Positions 29,254 through 38,231 of a stretch of DNA of 64,000 bases are shown here, one piece after another. The first letter of the stretch is position 1; every line of letters starts with the position of its first letter. The stretch comes from Bacteroidota bacterium (GTDB lineage Bacteria; Bacteroidota; Bacteroidia; Bacteroidales; Dysgonomonadaceae): contig JAMNYO010000069.1 of NCBI GenBank assembly GCA_023622765.1, positions 49,400-113,399 on the forward strand, read 5' to 3'. Below the pieces are notes generated by a model. That model worked only from the letters and a program-made list of their open reading frames with translations. It was not told where the DNA came from and made no database searches. The translations under genes were made by a program, and so were the position numbers.

Positions 29254-29919
29254 TTATCGGGTTTGAATTGGTTTACTATAATTATAGTAATTCCCTGCTG
29301 CATTCGTTCGGGCAGCAGCTCTCACGTGATAATTTAATCCAGGATTTAATTCTGATATCACGAAGGTTTTCTCTCCGGAAGTTAGATTCAGTGTACTTAC
29401 TTTTTCGACTTTTTGGCCACCGCCAGCAAAGGTAAACATATTGGGATTTGGATAAGTACTCCAAACCACACACAATTCATTTAACACCTGACTTGCATGA
29501 ACCTTTTCGTATTCCACTTTAACGGTGATTGAAGAAGCATCTCTATTGACAATCGAAGCCTTGAGCCTAACATTTGGCAGTACTTTGATTTCCACTTCAG
29601 TATTGTTCGATACAGATACGCGTACAGTGTCAGATGCCATTTGAAAAGCACCTATCGCCACGATTTTATAGTTTCCACTGAAAAAAGCAGCGTTCATAAA
29701 ACGTCCGTCCGGAAATGAATTGCAAATAATGGGCTGTATAGAATTACCTTCAAAAACGTGAATGACAGTACCTCCGTTTGCTCCGCCATTCTCCACCAGT
29801 TCATTGGTTTTATTATCTACAACTTTTCCAGATAATACAGCGTTTGGAGCTTCATAGTTATCAATTGAACAACTATAGAGCATTATGAAGAGGAGCAAAG
29901 TGTATATTAATTCTTTCAT
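29254..29919 (-). CDS. DUF3823 lipoprotein
   Basis: A 221-residue lipoprotein from MKELIYTLLL (29919), with lipobox IMLYSC and mature sequence beginning CSIDNYEAPNAVLSGKVVD. This is the DUF3823 pattern: an N-terminal carboxypeptidase-regulatory-like beta-sandwich followed by a second Ig-like domain. Such proteins lie after SusD in many Bacteroidetes loci and may be surface glycan-binding proteins, though function is not established. It starts 21 bp after the SusD stop region, and the ATG at 29946 overlaps SusD, so 29919 is preferred. Confidence 0.8.
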   Translation of the reverse strand: MKELIYTLLLFIMLYSCSIDNYEAPNAVLSGKVVDNKTNELVENGGANGGTVIHVFEGNSIQPIICNSFPDGRFMNAAFFSGNYKIVAIGAFQMASDTVRVSVSNNTEVEIKVLPNVRLKASIVNRDASSITVKVEYEKVHASQVLNELCVVWSTYPNPNMFTFAGGGQKVEKVSTLNLTSGEKTFVISELNPGLNYHVRAAARTNAAGNYYNYSKPIQTR

Positions 29920-29939
29920 AATCATATACATTATATTTA

Positions 29940-31709
29940 TTACCATCCAGGGTTGTTAATAATATTTTTATTTGTAGAAATATAACCGGAAAGATTACTA
30001 TAGTAGTCTCTTTCTTGCCAAACTCTGGATAGTCCTCCATCGAGAGGATACCCACTAATTTTTTTAAATATGTATTTGTAACCAGAACCGGTGTAAATCA
30101 AATAGGGATATAAGCCATGCATTAAGGTGTTTTGAAATAAACTGGTGCCAATTCTCCAGCGCCTGATGTCCCAGAATCTTTTATCTTCAAAGGCTAATTC
30201 AACTCTCCTCTCATTACGTAACCGCTCAACGGTTAATTCGTCAGCTGTTAACTTTCGTATACCAGCACGGGCTCTAACCTCATTTATGGCATCCAGGGCA
30301 GCAGAAAGGTTCGTGCCACTTTCTAATGCGGCCTCTGTGAAATTTAATAGAATCTCCGCGTATCTTATATCAATATAATTTTGATCAGAATAATTGGGTT
30401 CTACCACTGCTCTGTCAGGATTTAATATCTTCCTGATATAGAAGCCGGTTTTAGAATAATTTCCTGTTGGAAACGGCCCGTCCCTACCTACTTGCAACAT
30501 GCTTGGATCTTTGGGAAAAGGAACGCTTTCTGTTTCGTAAAGTGTTCCATCCGTATCGTAGATGCCCCTGTGTATTTGAACAGCTCTTCCTATATAGGGT
30601 GTTCCGGAGCGAAAAACACTCGCATCAAATCGAGGGTCTTTGTCTTTATACAACTCTTCTGGAGAATTAAACTCCTTCCCTTCAACCATTAAAACTCCAG
30701 GGGAACCATCAACGTATTCGTAAGCTTCAACCATTTCAAGGAGAGGGCAAATCGAGCTTCCCTGGTTAGTTGTAAATCCCTCGGGAATGTTCAAATTGTC
30801 AAAACTATGTACCTTGTCTGGGAAAGAATAAGCTTTCTGGAAAATAATTTCTTTATTGTTTTTGTCAATAAAAATTTGCTGATAATTGGTTACCGGATCT
30901 CCGCTTTTTGATGCTGGATTGTATAATTTATCATACAAGCCATAAACAGAGCTTTCCATGATAGCTTTTGAAGCTTTAATAGATTCCGAATAATAATAAT
31001 TGGCTTTATCAGAAGGGATGCCGATGAGTCCATTCAACTGTACCGTTCCGTACTTGGCTATAGAGCCTGCATATAACATGGCTCTCGATTTCAATGCCTG
31101 AGCAACTAATTTTGTAGCCCGGTTTATATTTGCCGCATCCCGGGAATCGGGAAGATCAACAATGGCCGCATCCAATTCTTCGAGAATAAAATCATATACC
31201 TCTTTTTCCTCATTTCGCGGTACCTGTAACTCTTCCAAATTATTATCAAACACCTGAACTTCGGTTATAATAGGCATCCCGCCATATTTTTTAACCAAGT
31301 CGAAATAGTAATATGCCCGGATAAATTTGCATTCAGCGGTATATTGCTTTATTTTTTCCTCCGATACAGTTGCGGTTGTTATTCTGTCCAGAAAATAATT
31401 TGCTCTTCTTATCCATGCATACATAGAAGTGTTTAATGCATGGGCATGGTTTCCATAGTTGCTTACCGGGGGATTTTCTTCGTGGTAAGAGCTTTCATCT
31501 GTTAAATTCGCGAGATGAGGATTACCGGTAAATCCAATGGGAAGTGCATTGTATAGGGAAACCATGTAAATATCAATCAATTGCTCAGATGCCCATACAT
31601 CAGCGTCAGAAATCATGTTTAAAGGTTTTCTGTCTAATGTATCCTCAATACAACCTGATACTGATATGAAAAGCAGTGTCAGTAAGGCATAAATATATTT
31701 ATTACTCAT
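29940..31709 (-). CDS. SusD/RagB-family nutrient-binding lipoprotein
   Basis: A 589-residue outer-membrane lipoprotein (lipobox SVSGC). It has the SusD TPR-like helices and marks: CKFIRAYYYFDLVKKYGGMP near residue 125 and the C-terminal RLRNERRVELAFEDKRFWDIRRWR. SusD proteins cap the SusC barrel and hold the ligand outside the cell. It sits 12 bp after SusC. The ligand cannot be deduced; the attached DegT-type enzyme hints at an amino- or keto-sugar. Confidence 0.93.
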   Translation of the reverse strand: MSNKYIYALLTLLFISVSGCIEDTLDRKPLNMISDADVWASEQLIDIYMVSLYNALPIGFTGNPHLANLTDESSYHEENPPVSNYGNHAHALNTSMYAWIRRANYFLDRITTATVSEEKIKQYTAECKFIRAYYYFDLVKKYGGMPIITEVQVFDNNLEELQVPRNEEKEVYDFILEELDAAIVDLPDSRDAANINRATKLVAQALKSRAMLYAGSIAKYGTVQLNGLIGIPSDKANYYYSESIKASKAIMESSVYGLYDKLYNPASKSGDPVTNYQQIFIDKNNKEIIFQKAYSFPDKVHSFDNLNIPEGFTTNQGSSICPLLEMVEAYEYVDGSPGVLMVEGKEFNSPEELYKDKDPRFDASVFRSGTPYIGRAVQIHRGIYDTDGTLYETESVPFPKDPSMLQVGRDGPFPTGNYSKTGFYIRKILNPDRAVVEPNYSDQNYIDIRYAEILLNFTEAALESGTNLSAALDAINEVRARAGIRKLTADELTVERLRNERRVELAFEDKRFWDIRRWRIGTSLFQNTLMHGLYPYLIYTGSGYKYIFKKISGYPLDGGLSRVWQERDYYSNLSGYISTNKNIINNPGW

Positions 31710-31721
31710 AATAACTTTCGT

Positions 31722-34700
31722 TTAAAATGTAATATTTAATCCGATATTATATGTTTTCTGTTGTGGATAATATGACAATCGTCCACTGGGCGTTTCGGGA
31801 TCAATTGGTCCTGTCTTAGACAAGGTTATTAGGTTTTGCCCGCTAAAAGAAACTATCAGATTCTGAATTCCCCATTTTTTAAACAGGTTGTTTTCAAGGC
31901 TATATCCAATACTCAACAACTTTAATCTGAAATAGGTGGCATCTAAGAACCAGAACGATGAATTCCATTTGTTGTTAGGGGCTCCATCATTTATCGTTGA
32001 AGGATATTTTCCGGGTATCCATTCTGAGTTAGGATCCCAGGGATCCGAACGGCGCCACCTATCCATGAAATAAGCATAAGTGTTCATTCCATTGGCAAAC
32101 GGTTGAATAAGGAAATGTTGCTCTTGAATATTTGAAAGAGAAGCACCCTGCCAATTCATGTCAAAAGTTATTCTTTTCCATGAAGCCATTAACGCTAGAC
32201 CGTAAGTGAGTTCCGGTGTTTGCCCCCTACCTATAATCTGAATATCGTTCCCGTCAACAATTCCATCCTTATTGAAATCTTCATATTTGATGTCTCCTGG
32301 GCGAAGTGTTGAATTTGCCCTGCCATCCTGTATGGGAGAGGTTTGGATATCGTCTATCGACTGAAATTGTCCAATGGCCTTATACCCCCAATAAAGGTTA
32401 TTCCACCTGTTTTCGGAATTATTTCTCCAACGATCAAATTGATTGTTAAAATCCCTCTGTTCTATATGTCTGTTTTTTATTCTTGCCCAAGACAGGTTGG
32501 AAGAAATACGATACTTGATTTCACCAATAGAGGAGTTGTGACCAACAGATATTTCAAAACCTCTGGCATCGTCCGAATTAAGATTTTCATACGGTAGAGT
32601 TGCTCCAAACGTGCTCGGTAATTGGGTCGTTCTCCTAGCTAAAAGACCTTCCCTCTTTCGGTAAAAGATATCTGTTTCAATTTCCAACAGGCTATTCCAT
32701 AAACTTATATCTAAACCTATATCGTATATCTGACTACTTTCCCATGTTATATTGGGATTGGGTGTGCCAGTATCAATCATTCCGCTAATGGTGTTTCCTC
32801 CATAAATATAGTTTCCTGACGGGTAAGTATATCCTGAAAGGAATTGAAAATTACCCGTGTTGTCACTTCCTAAAGTACCCCACGATGCGCGAAGTTTTAG
32901 ATTGTCCAAATGCTTGAATCTGTTTTTCATGAAACCCTCTTCCGAAATTCTCCAACCAGCAGATACCCCGGAAAAAAATCCCCACCTTTTGTCGGGTGGA
33001 AACTTAGCCGATCCATCGTAACGAAAACTGTACTCGAACAGGTATTTCCCGGAAAAATCATAATTCAAACGTCCCACGTAACTTTCCCTTCCGTTATCCG
33101 ATGCACCTCCCCAATTACTTTTACCCGCATCAGGACCGGCAAAAATCTGGTCGATTGGAACAACGTAGTTGGTTCTTGAGGCTTGAAAATTGGTCGCATT
33201 TTCTTCACTGACTTCATATAATAAAAGTGCCTTCAGGTTATGAACATTGGCAAAGGTGCGTTCATAATTAAGTGAGGAAATGATGCGGGCATAAGATGAT
33301 TTCCATGTGTCCAGTATAAGCTGATCTGTACCGCGAGAACCAACCCTGGTTGAAGTTTGACTCTCCTTGTTCCACGTGTAAGTGTAATATTTCTTTAACC
33401 ATTGTTTCTGGTCCTGGTAATACATATCCATCGCCGCTTTCAAATTAACGCTCAATCCTGGCACAAAGGGTACTTTGTAATTAAATGTCAAAGCTCCTTC
33501 GTACACGTTTTGTTTGTTCTTGATGTATCCTGTCAAATCTCTGTCAAGATAAGCTGTTAATCCGTAATTTGTTGAAGCAATTGTTCCATCGGGATTTTTT
33601 GGAGCGAATATTGGCCAAGAGTATTGCAGCCATGAAGCCATGAGGTAAGAACTCTGAATCAGATTGTTGCGGTCTTCAATTCTGGCTCCAAACTCTACCG
33701 ACACATCAAAATCATTGGTGATTTGGGCATCAACATTTGAACGAAAGTTATATTTCGCGTAATCTTGATTACCTCCTTTCCACATCGAAGCTTGCGTTGT
33801 TTGTCCCAATAAGAAAAAATACCTTATAGATTCGCTTCCCCCTCTCACCGTGATGTTCTGTTGAAATTGCGGGGGGTAGTCTCTAACCATATAATCGTAG
33901 TAATCAAAATTGGGATAATCAGGGTCAGTCCCTAATCTGTACTTTTCGATCTCTTCTTTTGAATATACAGGCTCTCCGCCTAAATTCATGGCCGCTTCAT
34001 TTTTCAAAATGGCATATTCTTCTGAGGTGACAAATCGGGGATATTTGGTAACATGCTGAACCCCATAATTCATGGTATAGTTGAAAGTGGGTTTCCCGAT
34101 TTTTCCTTTTTTTGTGGTTACAAGGATAACCCCGTTGCCTCCACTTACACCATAAACGGCAGAAGATGCTGCATCTTTCAGAATAGTTATGTTCTCAATC
34201 TCATTAGGATCCAACCGGGAGAAATTCCGACCTACTACTCCGTCAACTACCACGAGGGCATTTGAGAAGCCACGTATCGATAAGGCTACATTATCCAAGC
34301 CGGGTTCTCCGCTCCTTTGAAGTGTAATTAAACCAGGCAGTTGGCCGTACAAGAGAGTGGAAACATTAGGAGTTGGAACTTTTGATAAATCTTCCGCGTT
34401 CACTGAAGCAATCGCTCCTGTTAAATTGATTTTCTTTTGCACGCCATATCCCACGACAACTAGTTCCTCTAACGACCGCGTGTCTTCTATAAGTACAATA
34501 TTAAAACTCGTTTTGTTAGAGGTATTAAGGCTTTGCTCCAAGAATCCGATATACGAAATACGAATGCTGGCATTATCATTCACGTTTAGCGAAAACTCTC
34601 CATTCGAATCCGTGACCGTACCATTCGTTGTACCTATTTCTACTATATTGGCACCAATAATGGGGTCCCCATCTTCATCCAACACTTTTCCGGTTATTTG

Positions 34701-35012
34701 TTTTTTCGTCGGTTGTTGAATGACCTGGATGTTCGGTTGATTAACGGTTATAAGCGGCAAAGCCTTTTCATCCAATATCTTTTCACGGTTATCAGAAAAA
34801 ACGAAAATGTAATCGCTGTTTTTTTCAATCTCCTCACATACTCTCTTGATGGAGGTAGCGTCATGTTTGATGGTGAGTTTTTGAGAGTAGCTGTTTGAGG
34901 CCGAAACGCATAGTATGCAGAAAAAAAAGAGGAACAGGGTTATTCTCATGATAATCAGAACGTGTTTCAAATTATTGAGGTATCCTGTTTCCTCAATAGA
35001 ATTTTTATTCAT
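31722..35012 (-). CDS. SusC/RagA TonB-dependent outer-membrane transporter
   Basis: A 1096-residue TonB-dependent receptor. A signal peptide at about 20-44 precedes a shortened secretin/TonB N-terminal domain (residues 46-90). It begins KLTIKHDATSIKRVCEEIEK but lacks the second half (the LTYKI-type strand) before the carboxypeptidase-like domain at about 105-185 (TGKVLDEDGDPIIGANIVE). The TonB box/plug region starts near LEELVVVGYGVQKK, and the barrel ends in NIGLNITF. The full STN usually talks to a FecR anti-sigma; none is adjacent, which agrees with its decay. The in-frame Met22 is an alternative start. Confidence 0.94.
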   Translation of the reverse strand: MNKNSIEETGYLNNLKHVLIIMRITLFLFFFCILCVSASNSYSQKLTIKHDATSIKRVCEEIEKNSDYIFVFSDNREKILDEKALPLITVNQPNIQVIQQPTKKQITGKVLDEDGDPIIGANIVEIGTTNGTVTDSNGEFSLNVNDNASIRISYIGFLEQSLNTSNKTSFNIVLIEDTRSLEELVVVGYGVQKKINLTGAIASVNAEDLSKVPTPNVSTLLYGQLPGLITLQRSGEPGLDNVALSIRGFSNALVVVDGVVGRNFSRLDPNEIENITILKDAASSAVYGVSGGNGVILVTTKKGKIGKPTFNYTMNYGVQHVTKYPRFVTSEEYAILKNEAAMNLGGEPVYSKEEIEKYRLGTDPDYPNFDYYDYMVRDYPPQFQQNITVRGGSESIRYFFLLGQTTQASMWKGGNQDYAKYNFRSNVDAQITNDFDVSVEFGARIEDRNNLIQSSYLMASWLQYSWPIFAPKNPDGTIASTNYGLTAYLDRDLTGYIKNKQNVYEGALTFNYKVPFVPGLSVNLKAAMDMYYQDQKQWLKKYYTYTWNKESQTSTRVGSRGTDQLILDTWKSSYARIISSLNYERTFANVHNLKALLLYEVSEENATNFQASRTNYVVPIDQIFAGPDAGKSNWGGASDNGRESYVGRLNYDFSGKYLFEYSFRYDGSAKFPPDKRWGFFSGVSAGWRISEEGFMKNRFKHLDNLKLRASWGTLGSDNTGNFQFLSGYTYPSGNYIYGGNTISGMIDTGTPNPNITWESSQIYDIGLDISLWNSLLEIETDIFYRKREGLLARRTTQLPSTFGATLPYENLNSDDARGFEISVGHNSSIGEIKYRISSNLSWARIKNRHIEQRDFNNQFDRWRNNSENRWNNLYWGYKAIGQFQSIDDIQTSPIQDGRANSTLRPGDIKYEDFNKDGIVDGNDIQIIGRGQTPELTYGLALMASWKRITFDMNWQGASLSNIQEQHFLIQPFANGMNTYAYFMDRWRRSDPWDPNSEWIPGKYPSTINDGAPNNKWNSSFWFLDATYFRLKLLSIGYSLENNLFKKWGIQNLIVSFSGQNLITLSKTGPIDPETPSGRLSYYPQQKTYNIGLNITF

Positions 35013-35141
35013 ATCTTTTCACGATTTTAATAATTAAAGAAAGGTTATTAATTTCACTTGTGCCGGGTGATACACTTAGTATCGTTCGACTTTTGTTTGT
35101 TGTTATGTTTTTCTACTCCATAGGCATTATAATTAAATGGT

Positions 35142-35570
35142 TGATACTGTCTCAGAAAGGGTGTAAGGCGCATTTTTCAATCATTGATTTTAAACTAACA
35201 ACCAAAAACATAGATCATGGATTTTACGTCGCTGAAAGTTAGAAAAAAATTGGAAAGTATTCTACAAAATAAGACGGATTTAACACGATTTTGTAATTAA
35301 GCCTTGAATTCCTGATGAAATCGGAGCGGGATATTTACAAGAATAACGTTGAAGATTACAGCAACGGTTCCCGCAACCGCAAGGTTTACGGGCGTAAACT
35401 ACCCAAGTTGGATAACGGACAAATAAAGTTTAACTGGGAAGAAGAATAGCGGGCAGCTTCGCCTCGGCACGCCTCCGCTTCACTGCCCTTCATTCTTGGT
35501 GATATCGATAATTATGAATAATTTTGTAACAAACAAGGATAGAAATTACACACTTTTTGGGATACTACCA
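35142..35570 (+). mobile_element. Internally deleted IS256-family remnant
   Basis: Bounded by a left end (35142-35178, TGATACTGTCTCAGAAAGGG) and a right end (35540-35570, TTACACACTTTTTGGGATAC) in inverted orientation, with the start of an IS256-type transposase in between. About 900 bp of a normal element is missing. A GGGCAG/CTGCCC hairpin (35451-35456, 35483-35488) lies after the gene fragment. This explains most of the 616-bp gap between the SusC gene and the fimbrial locus. Confidence 0.65.
35217..35449 (+). pseudogene. IS256-family (Mutator) transposase, N-terminal fragment
   Basis: ATG at 35217 opens MDFTSLKVRKKLESILQNK and stops after 27 codons. After small indels around 35290-35305 another frame continues as LEFLMKSERDIYKNN and then YSNGSRNRKVYGRK, up to a stop at 35447. 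MKSERxxY followed by NGxRxRKVxGR is the pattern of the N-terminal region of IS256-family transposases. The DDE catalytic region is absent. The assignment is from motif recall and not checked by search. Confidence 0.6.
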
Positions 35571-35579
35571 ATGATCTGC

Positions 35580-36336
35580 CCTAAAGCGACCCACTCCAAT
35601 GAATACATCGCGTCAAGTTAGACCTGAGTTAATTGCCAGAGACAAACAGGCGGACGCTGTAAAGGTCGGTTTTTTCATCACTACCCCTGTTAGCGTTGTA
35701 GTTGCCGCTGTCGAAGCGCATGAAATACCCTTCAATTGATTCGCCTTCGCCGACTGGTACTTCTGTTGATGACCAGAACAAACCGTAGCTTTCCGAGTAG
35801 TAATTATTGCCTACTTTAACGCCGCTGGCAGGGAAGTAACGGACAACGTCGTTTCCTGTATTGCTGCTCCAAAAATCCGCAGTAGCTATATCTTCCACGG
35901 TTATGGCGGTCTGCCCGTACACGTTGCGCGATGTTACTATCATATGGGCATTGGTTCCTCCCTGAGCACCAACTCTCTCGTACCTCCAGGCAGATACCAT
36001 ATCAGAGCCCTTGTAGCGGAGCGCGTAGGCGAAGGTATTATCAACCCCGGTGATGTAATCGCTGTTATATACTACATCTTGCCCTAGAACAGATACGGAC
36101 TCTTCAATATTGTTATGGGTACCCTGGTTCGCGAAGTGCACGTAAGTACTGCTGTGCGATACGATAGACCTCCACTCGGCTTCGCTCGGTAGGTGGTACC
36201 GTTTGTTACCGATCGTGATGTCGCTGAAATTGGCAACAGCATCATTGAAGCTGAAGAAGCCATTGTCGTCGCCTTTTGGGGTCAAGGTAGTCACGAAACC
36301 GTCGCCCGCCGGGTTCACGTTGTACTCGGTAACGTA
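35580..36336 (-). repeat. Duplicated fimbrial tip module, copy 1
   Basis: Covers codons 271-505 of the upstream tip gene plus about 50 bp past its stop. The same segment recurs at 37494-38231 with highly similar DNA, including GAGTTAATTGCCAGAGACAA across the stop codon. Confidence 0.85.
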
Positions 36337-37146
36337 GATGAGCGGCGTGTTCGGGTTCCAACCGCTTGCGGCACCCGTGTAGCGTTTCCCGGCTTCGTAG
36401 TCCATTCCGTCGGTAACGGTTTTGCTCCACACGTACGACAAGTCTTCTCCGCACAGCGTTACTTTCACCACTCCGTCTGCGGCGATACTTATCGTACTAG
36501 GGTCAAAAGCGAGGTAAGCGGTCAGGTCGGTAGTGCCGGAGGTTACATTGGTTACATCGAGGACCACCGGTGCCCACCCCGTTGCGTGCTGAACCGTCCA
36601 AACCAGTTTCGTGATTGCTCCTATATCGGTCGGTATGTCACTGAGCGCAAATTTGATGATGCTACTCTTCAGGATCAAGTCAAAGGCCACATTGAGAGCA
36701 TTGGCTGTCTCGTCAAACAAGAGCAGTTTGTCGCGGAGGTGCGCCGTATTATTGTTTCCGTACTGTTCCTGTTCCCAGAAATCAGCGTCAAAAGGTTGCA
36801 CGTTTCCATTCCCATCAAGCGTGACAGTCGCGGGATAGTAGGCCTTGTATTTGGTGGCATCTGCTACAGTTAACCCGGAAAAAGTGTTGCCTGTTCCACT
36901 TTTGGTAAATATTGATTTCCCTTTATAAACATCGTTGTCGTCAAATCCGACCAGCATGAGTTGGTCGTTCTCCTCCCATGAGAGGCTGAGGTCGGTGTCA
37001 TCGTATGCCACGCGTGTTTCCGTTGGAATCGTGGCGCTGATGGTAACAATCTCTTCACCTTTCTCCGCGGGTTCGGGAAGATCTTCGCTGGTACAGCTCG
37101 CCACCAATAGGGAGAGCAGTACAAAAATAAAAAGTTTGAGTTTCAT
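35629..37146 (-). CDS. Fimbrillin-like lipoprotein with C-type-lectin-like C-terminal domain (putative tip)
   Basis: A 505-residue lipoprotein (lipobox LVASC). Residues 30-265 resemble fimbrillin-type beta domains (ISATIPTETRVAYDD then TWEEND-like SWEEND). Residues 271-505 form a separate domain with YHLPSEAEWRSIV, TNAHMIVTSRNV, VVRYFPASGVKV, FWSSTE and LYSVRLFVSG. That order resembles FISUMP/DUF1566, a C-type-lectin-like fold. Such domains at the end of a fimbrial protein suggest a tip adhesin. The last 235 residues are nearly the same as those of the neighbouring tip protein. Confidence 0.75.
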   Translation of the reverse strand: MKLKLFIFVLLSLLVASCTSEDLPEPAEKGEEIVTISATIPTETRVAYDDTDLSLSWEENDQLMLVGFDDNDVYKGKSIFTKSGTGNTFSGLTVADATKYKAYYPATVTLDGNGNVQPFDADFWEQEQYGNNNTAHLRDKLLLFDETANALNVAFDLILKSSIIKFALSDIPTDIGAITKLVWTVQHATGWAPVVLDVTNVTSGTTDLTAYLAFDPSTISIAADGVVKVTLCGEDLSYVWSKTVTDGMDYEAGKRYTGAASGWNPNTPLIYVTEYNVNPAGDGFVTTLTPKGDDNGFFSFNDAVANFSDITIGNKRYHLPSEAEWRSIVSHSSTYVHFANQGTHNNIEESVSVLGQDVVYNSDYITGVDNTFAYALRYKGSDMVSAWRYERVGAQGGTNAHMIVTSRNVYGQTAITVEDIATADFWSSNTGNDVVRYFPASGVKVGNNYYSESYGLFWSSTEVPVGEGESIEGYFMRFDSGNYNANRGSDEKTDLYSVRLFVSGN

Positions 37147-37255
37147 ACCTGTTCATGTTTAAGCAGTCGGTTGTCACCGTTCAGCAATTGACATTAATAA
37201 TATTCTACTTAGACGAAAAATGTCAAGACTCCCAAAGAGTTTAACCCTTTCCTAG

Positions 37256-37432
37256 CTACCATGCGAATCCCCCATCATCAACGTCGGGTAATTTCGTACT
37301 TCCCTGGAGGATGTTTTGGGTCAGTTCAATTTCGATAACTTCCACTTGAGGTGCCCTGTAAAGCCCGGCAGCATTTTCTGCCCGTGCTTGCTCTAAGCGC
37401 GTTTCGTTTAAATTATTTCCTTTTATTGTCAT
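37256..37432 (-). CDS. Small 58-residue protein of the fimbrial locus
   Basis: ATG at 37432, TAG at 37256-37258. The product begins MTIKGNNLNETRLEQARAEN, then a middle YRAPQVEVIEIELTQNILQG, and ends KLPDVDDGGFAW. The core pattern of PQVEVIEIELxQxxLxGS and an acidic, Gly-rich, aromatic C-terminus resembles short genes often seen beside fimbrillin genes in Bacteroidales, as I recall. There is no signal peptide. Codon use looks natural and it fills an otherwise empty 398-bp gap between two tip genes on the same strand. Function unknown; expression is not shown. Confidence 0.65.
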   Translation of the reverse strand: MTIKGNNLNETRLEQARAENAAGLYRAPQVEVIEIELTQNILQGSTKLPDVDDGGFAW

Positions 37433-37493
37433 TTTCTTAAAGCTTAGTTTATGATTTAGTCGGCTTTATTTCGTTAATTATTGAATGTCTCGT

Positions 37494-38231
37494 CCTAAAA
37501 CGATTCACCCCAAGGGATACATTGAGTCAAGGGATACACTAGAGTTAATTGCCAGAGACAAACAGGCGGACACTGTAAAGATTGTCTTTATCTACTGTGG
37601 CCATCTCAGCGAGGTTGTATTCGCTGTTAAAGCGCATGATCCACCCTTCATCGTTGTTGGCTTCTGTTGACGACCAGAAGAAACCGTAACTTTCCGCGTA
37701 ATACGAAGTTCCTACTTTGATGCCACTGGCGGGGAAGTAACGGACAATGTCGTTTTCGTTATTGGTGCTCCAAAAATCCGTCTGAGCGATTTCATCTACA
37801 GTTTTGTTCTGTCCGCTCACGTTGCGCGATGTTACTATCATATGGGCATTGGTCCCACCGTCAGCATCAACTTTTTGGTACCTCCAGGCGGACTCCATCA
37901 CCGTACCCTTATAGCGGAGCGCGTAGGAGATGCCGCTTACCCCAGTGCGGAAATCACTGTTAGAGGTTATATCTTGCCCCAGAACCGATACGTTCTCGCT
38001 AATATTGTCATGGCTGTTCGTGTTTGCGAAGTGAACGTAATTACTGTTGCCCGGTACGATAGACCTCCACTCGGCTTGGCTCGGCAGGTGGTATTGTTGG
38101 CTATTGATTGCGATGTTGCTGAAATTGGCAACGGCATCATCGAAATTAAAGAAGCCATTATCGTCGCCTTTGGGGGTCAAGGTCGTCACGAAACCGTCGC
38201 CCGCGGGGTTCACATTGTACTCGGCAACAAG
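37494..38231 (-). repeat. Duplicated fimbrial tip module, copy 2
   Basis: Second copy of the module at 35580-36336. It encodes the C-terminal 228 residues of the next tip gene and extends about 50 bp past its stop, so the duplication includes 3'-untranslated sequence. Confidence 0.85.

Noticed and set aside
36193-36873. 226-codon plus-strand frame within the fimbrial tip gene, with a similar frame at 37842-38369
   Set aside because: Both are antisense to the duplicated tip module, so their likeness follows from the module duplication and does not indicate a gene.
35629-38231. Diversity-generating retroelement with lectin-like variable proteins
   Set aside because: The C-terminal domains look C-type-lectin-like, but there is no reverse transcriptase, template repeat or Avd-like gene in the window.
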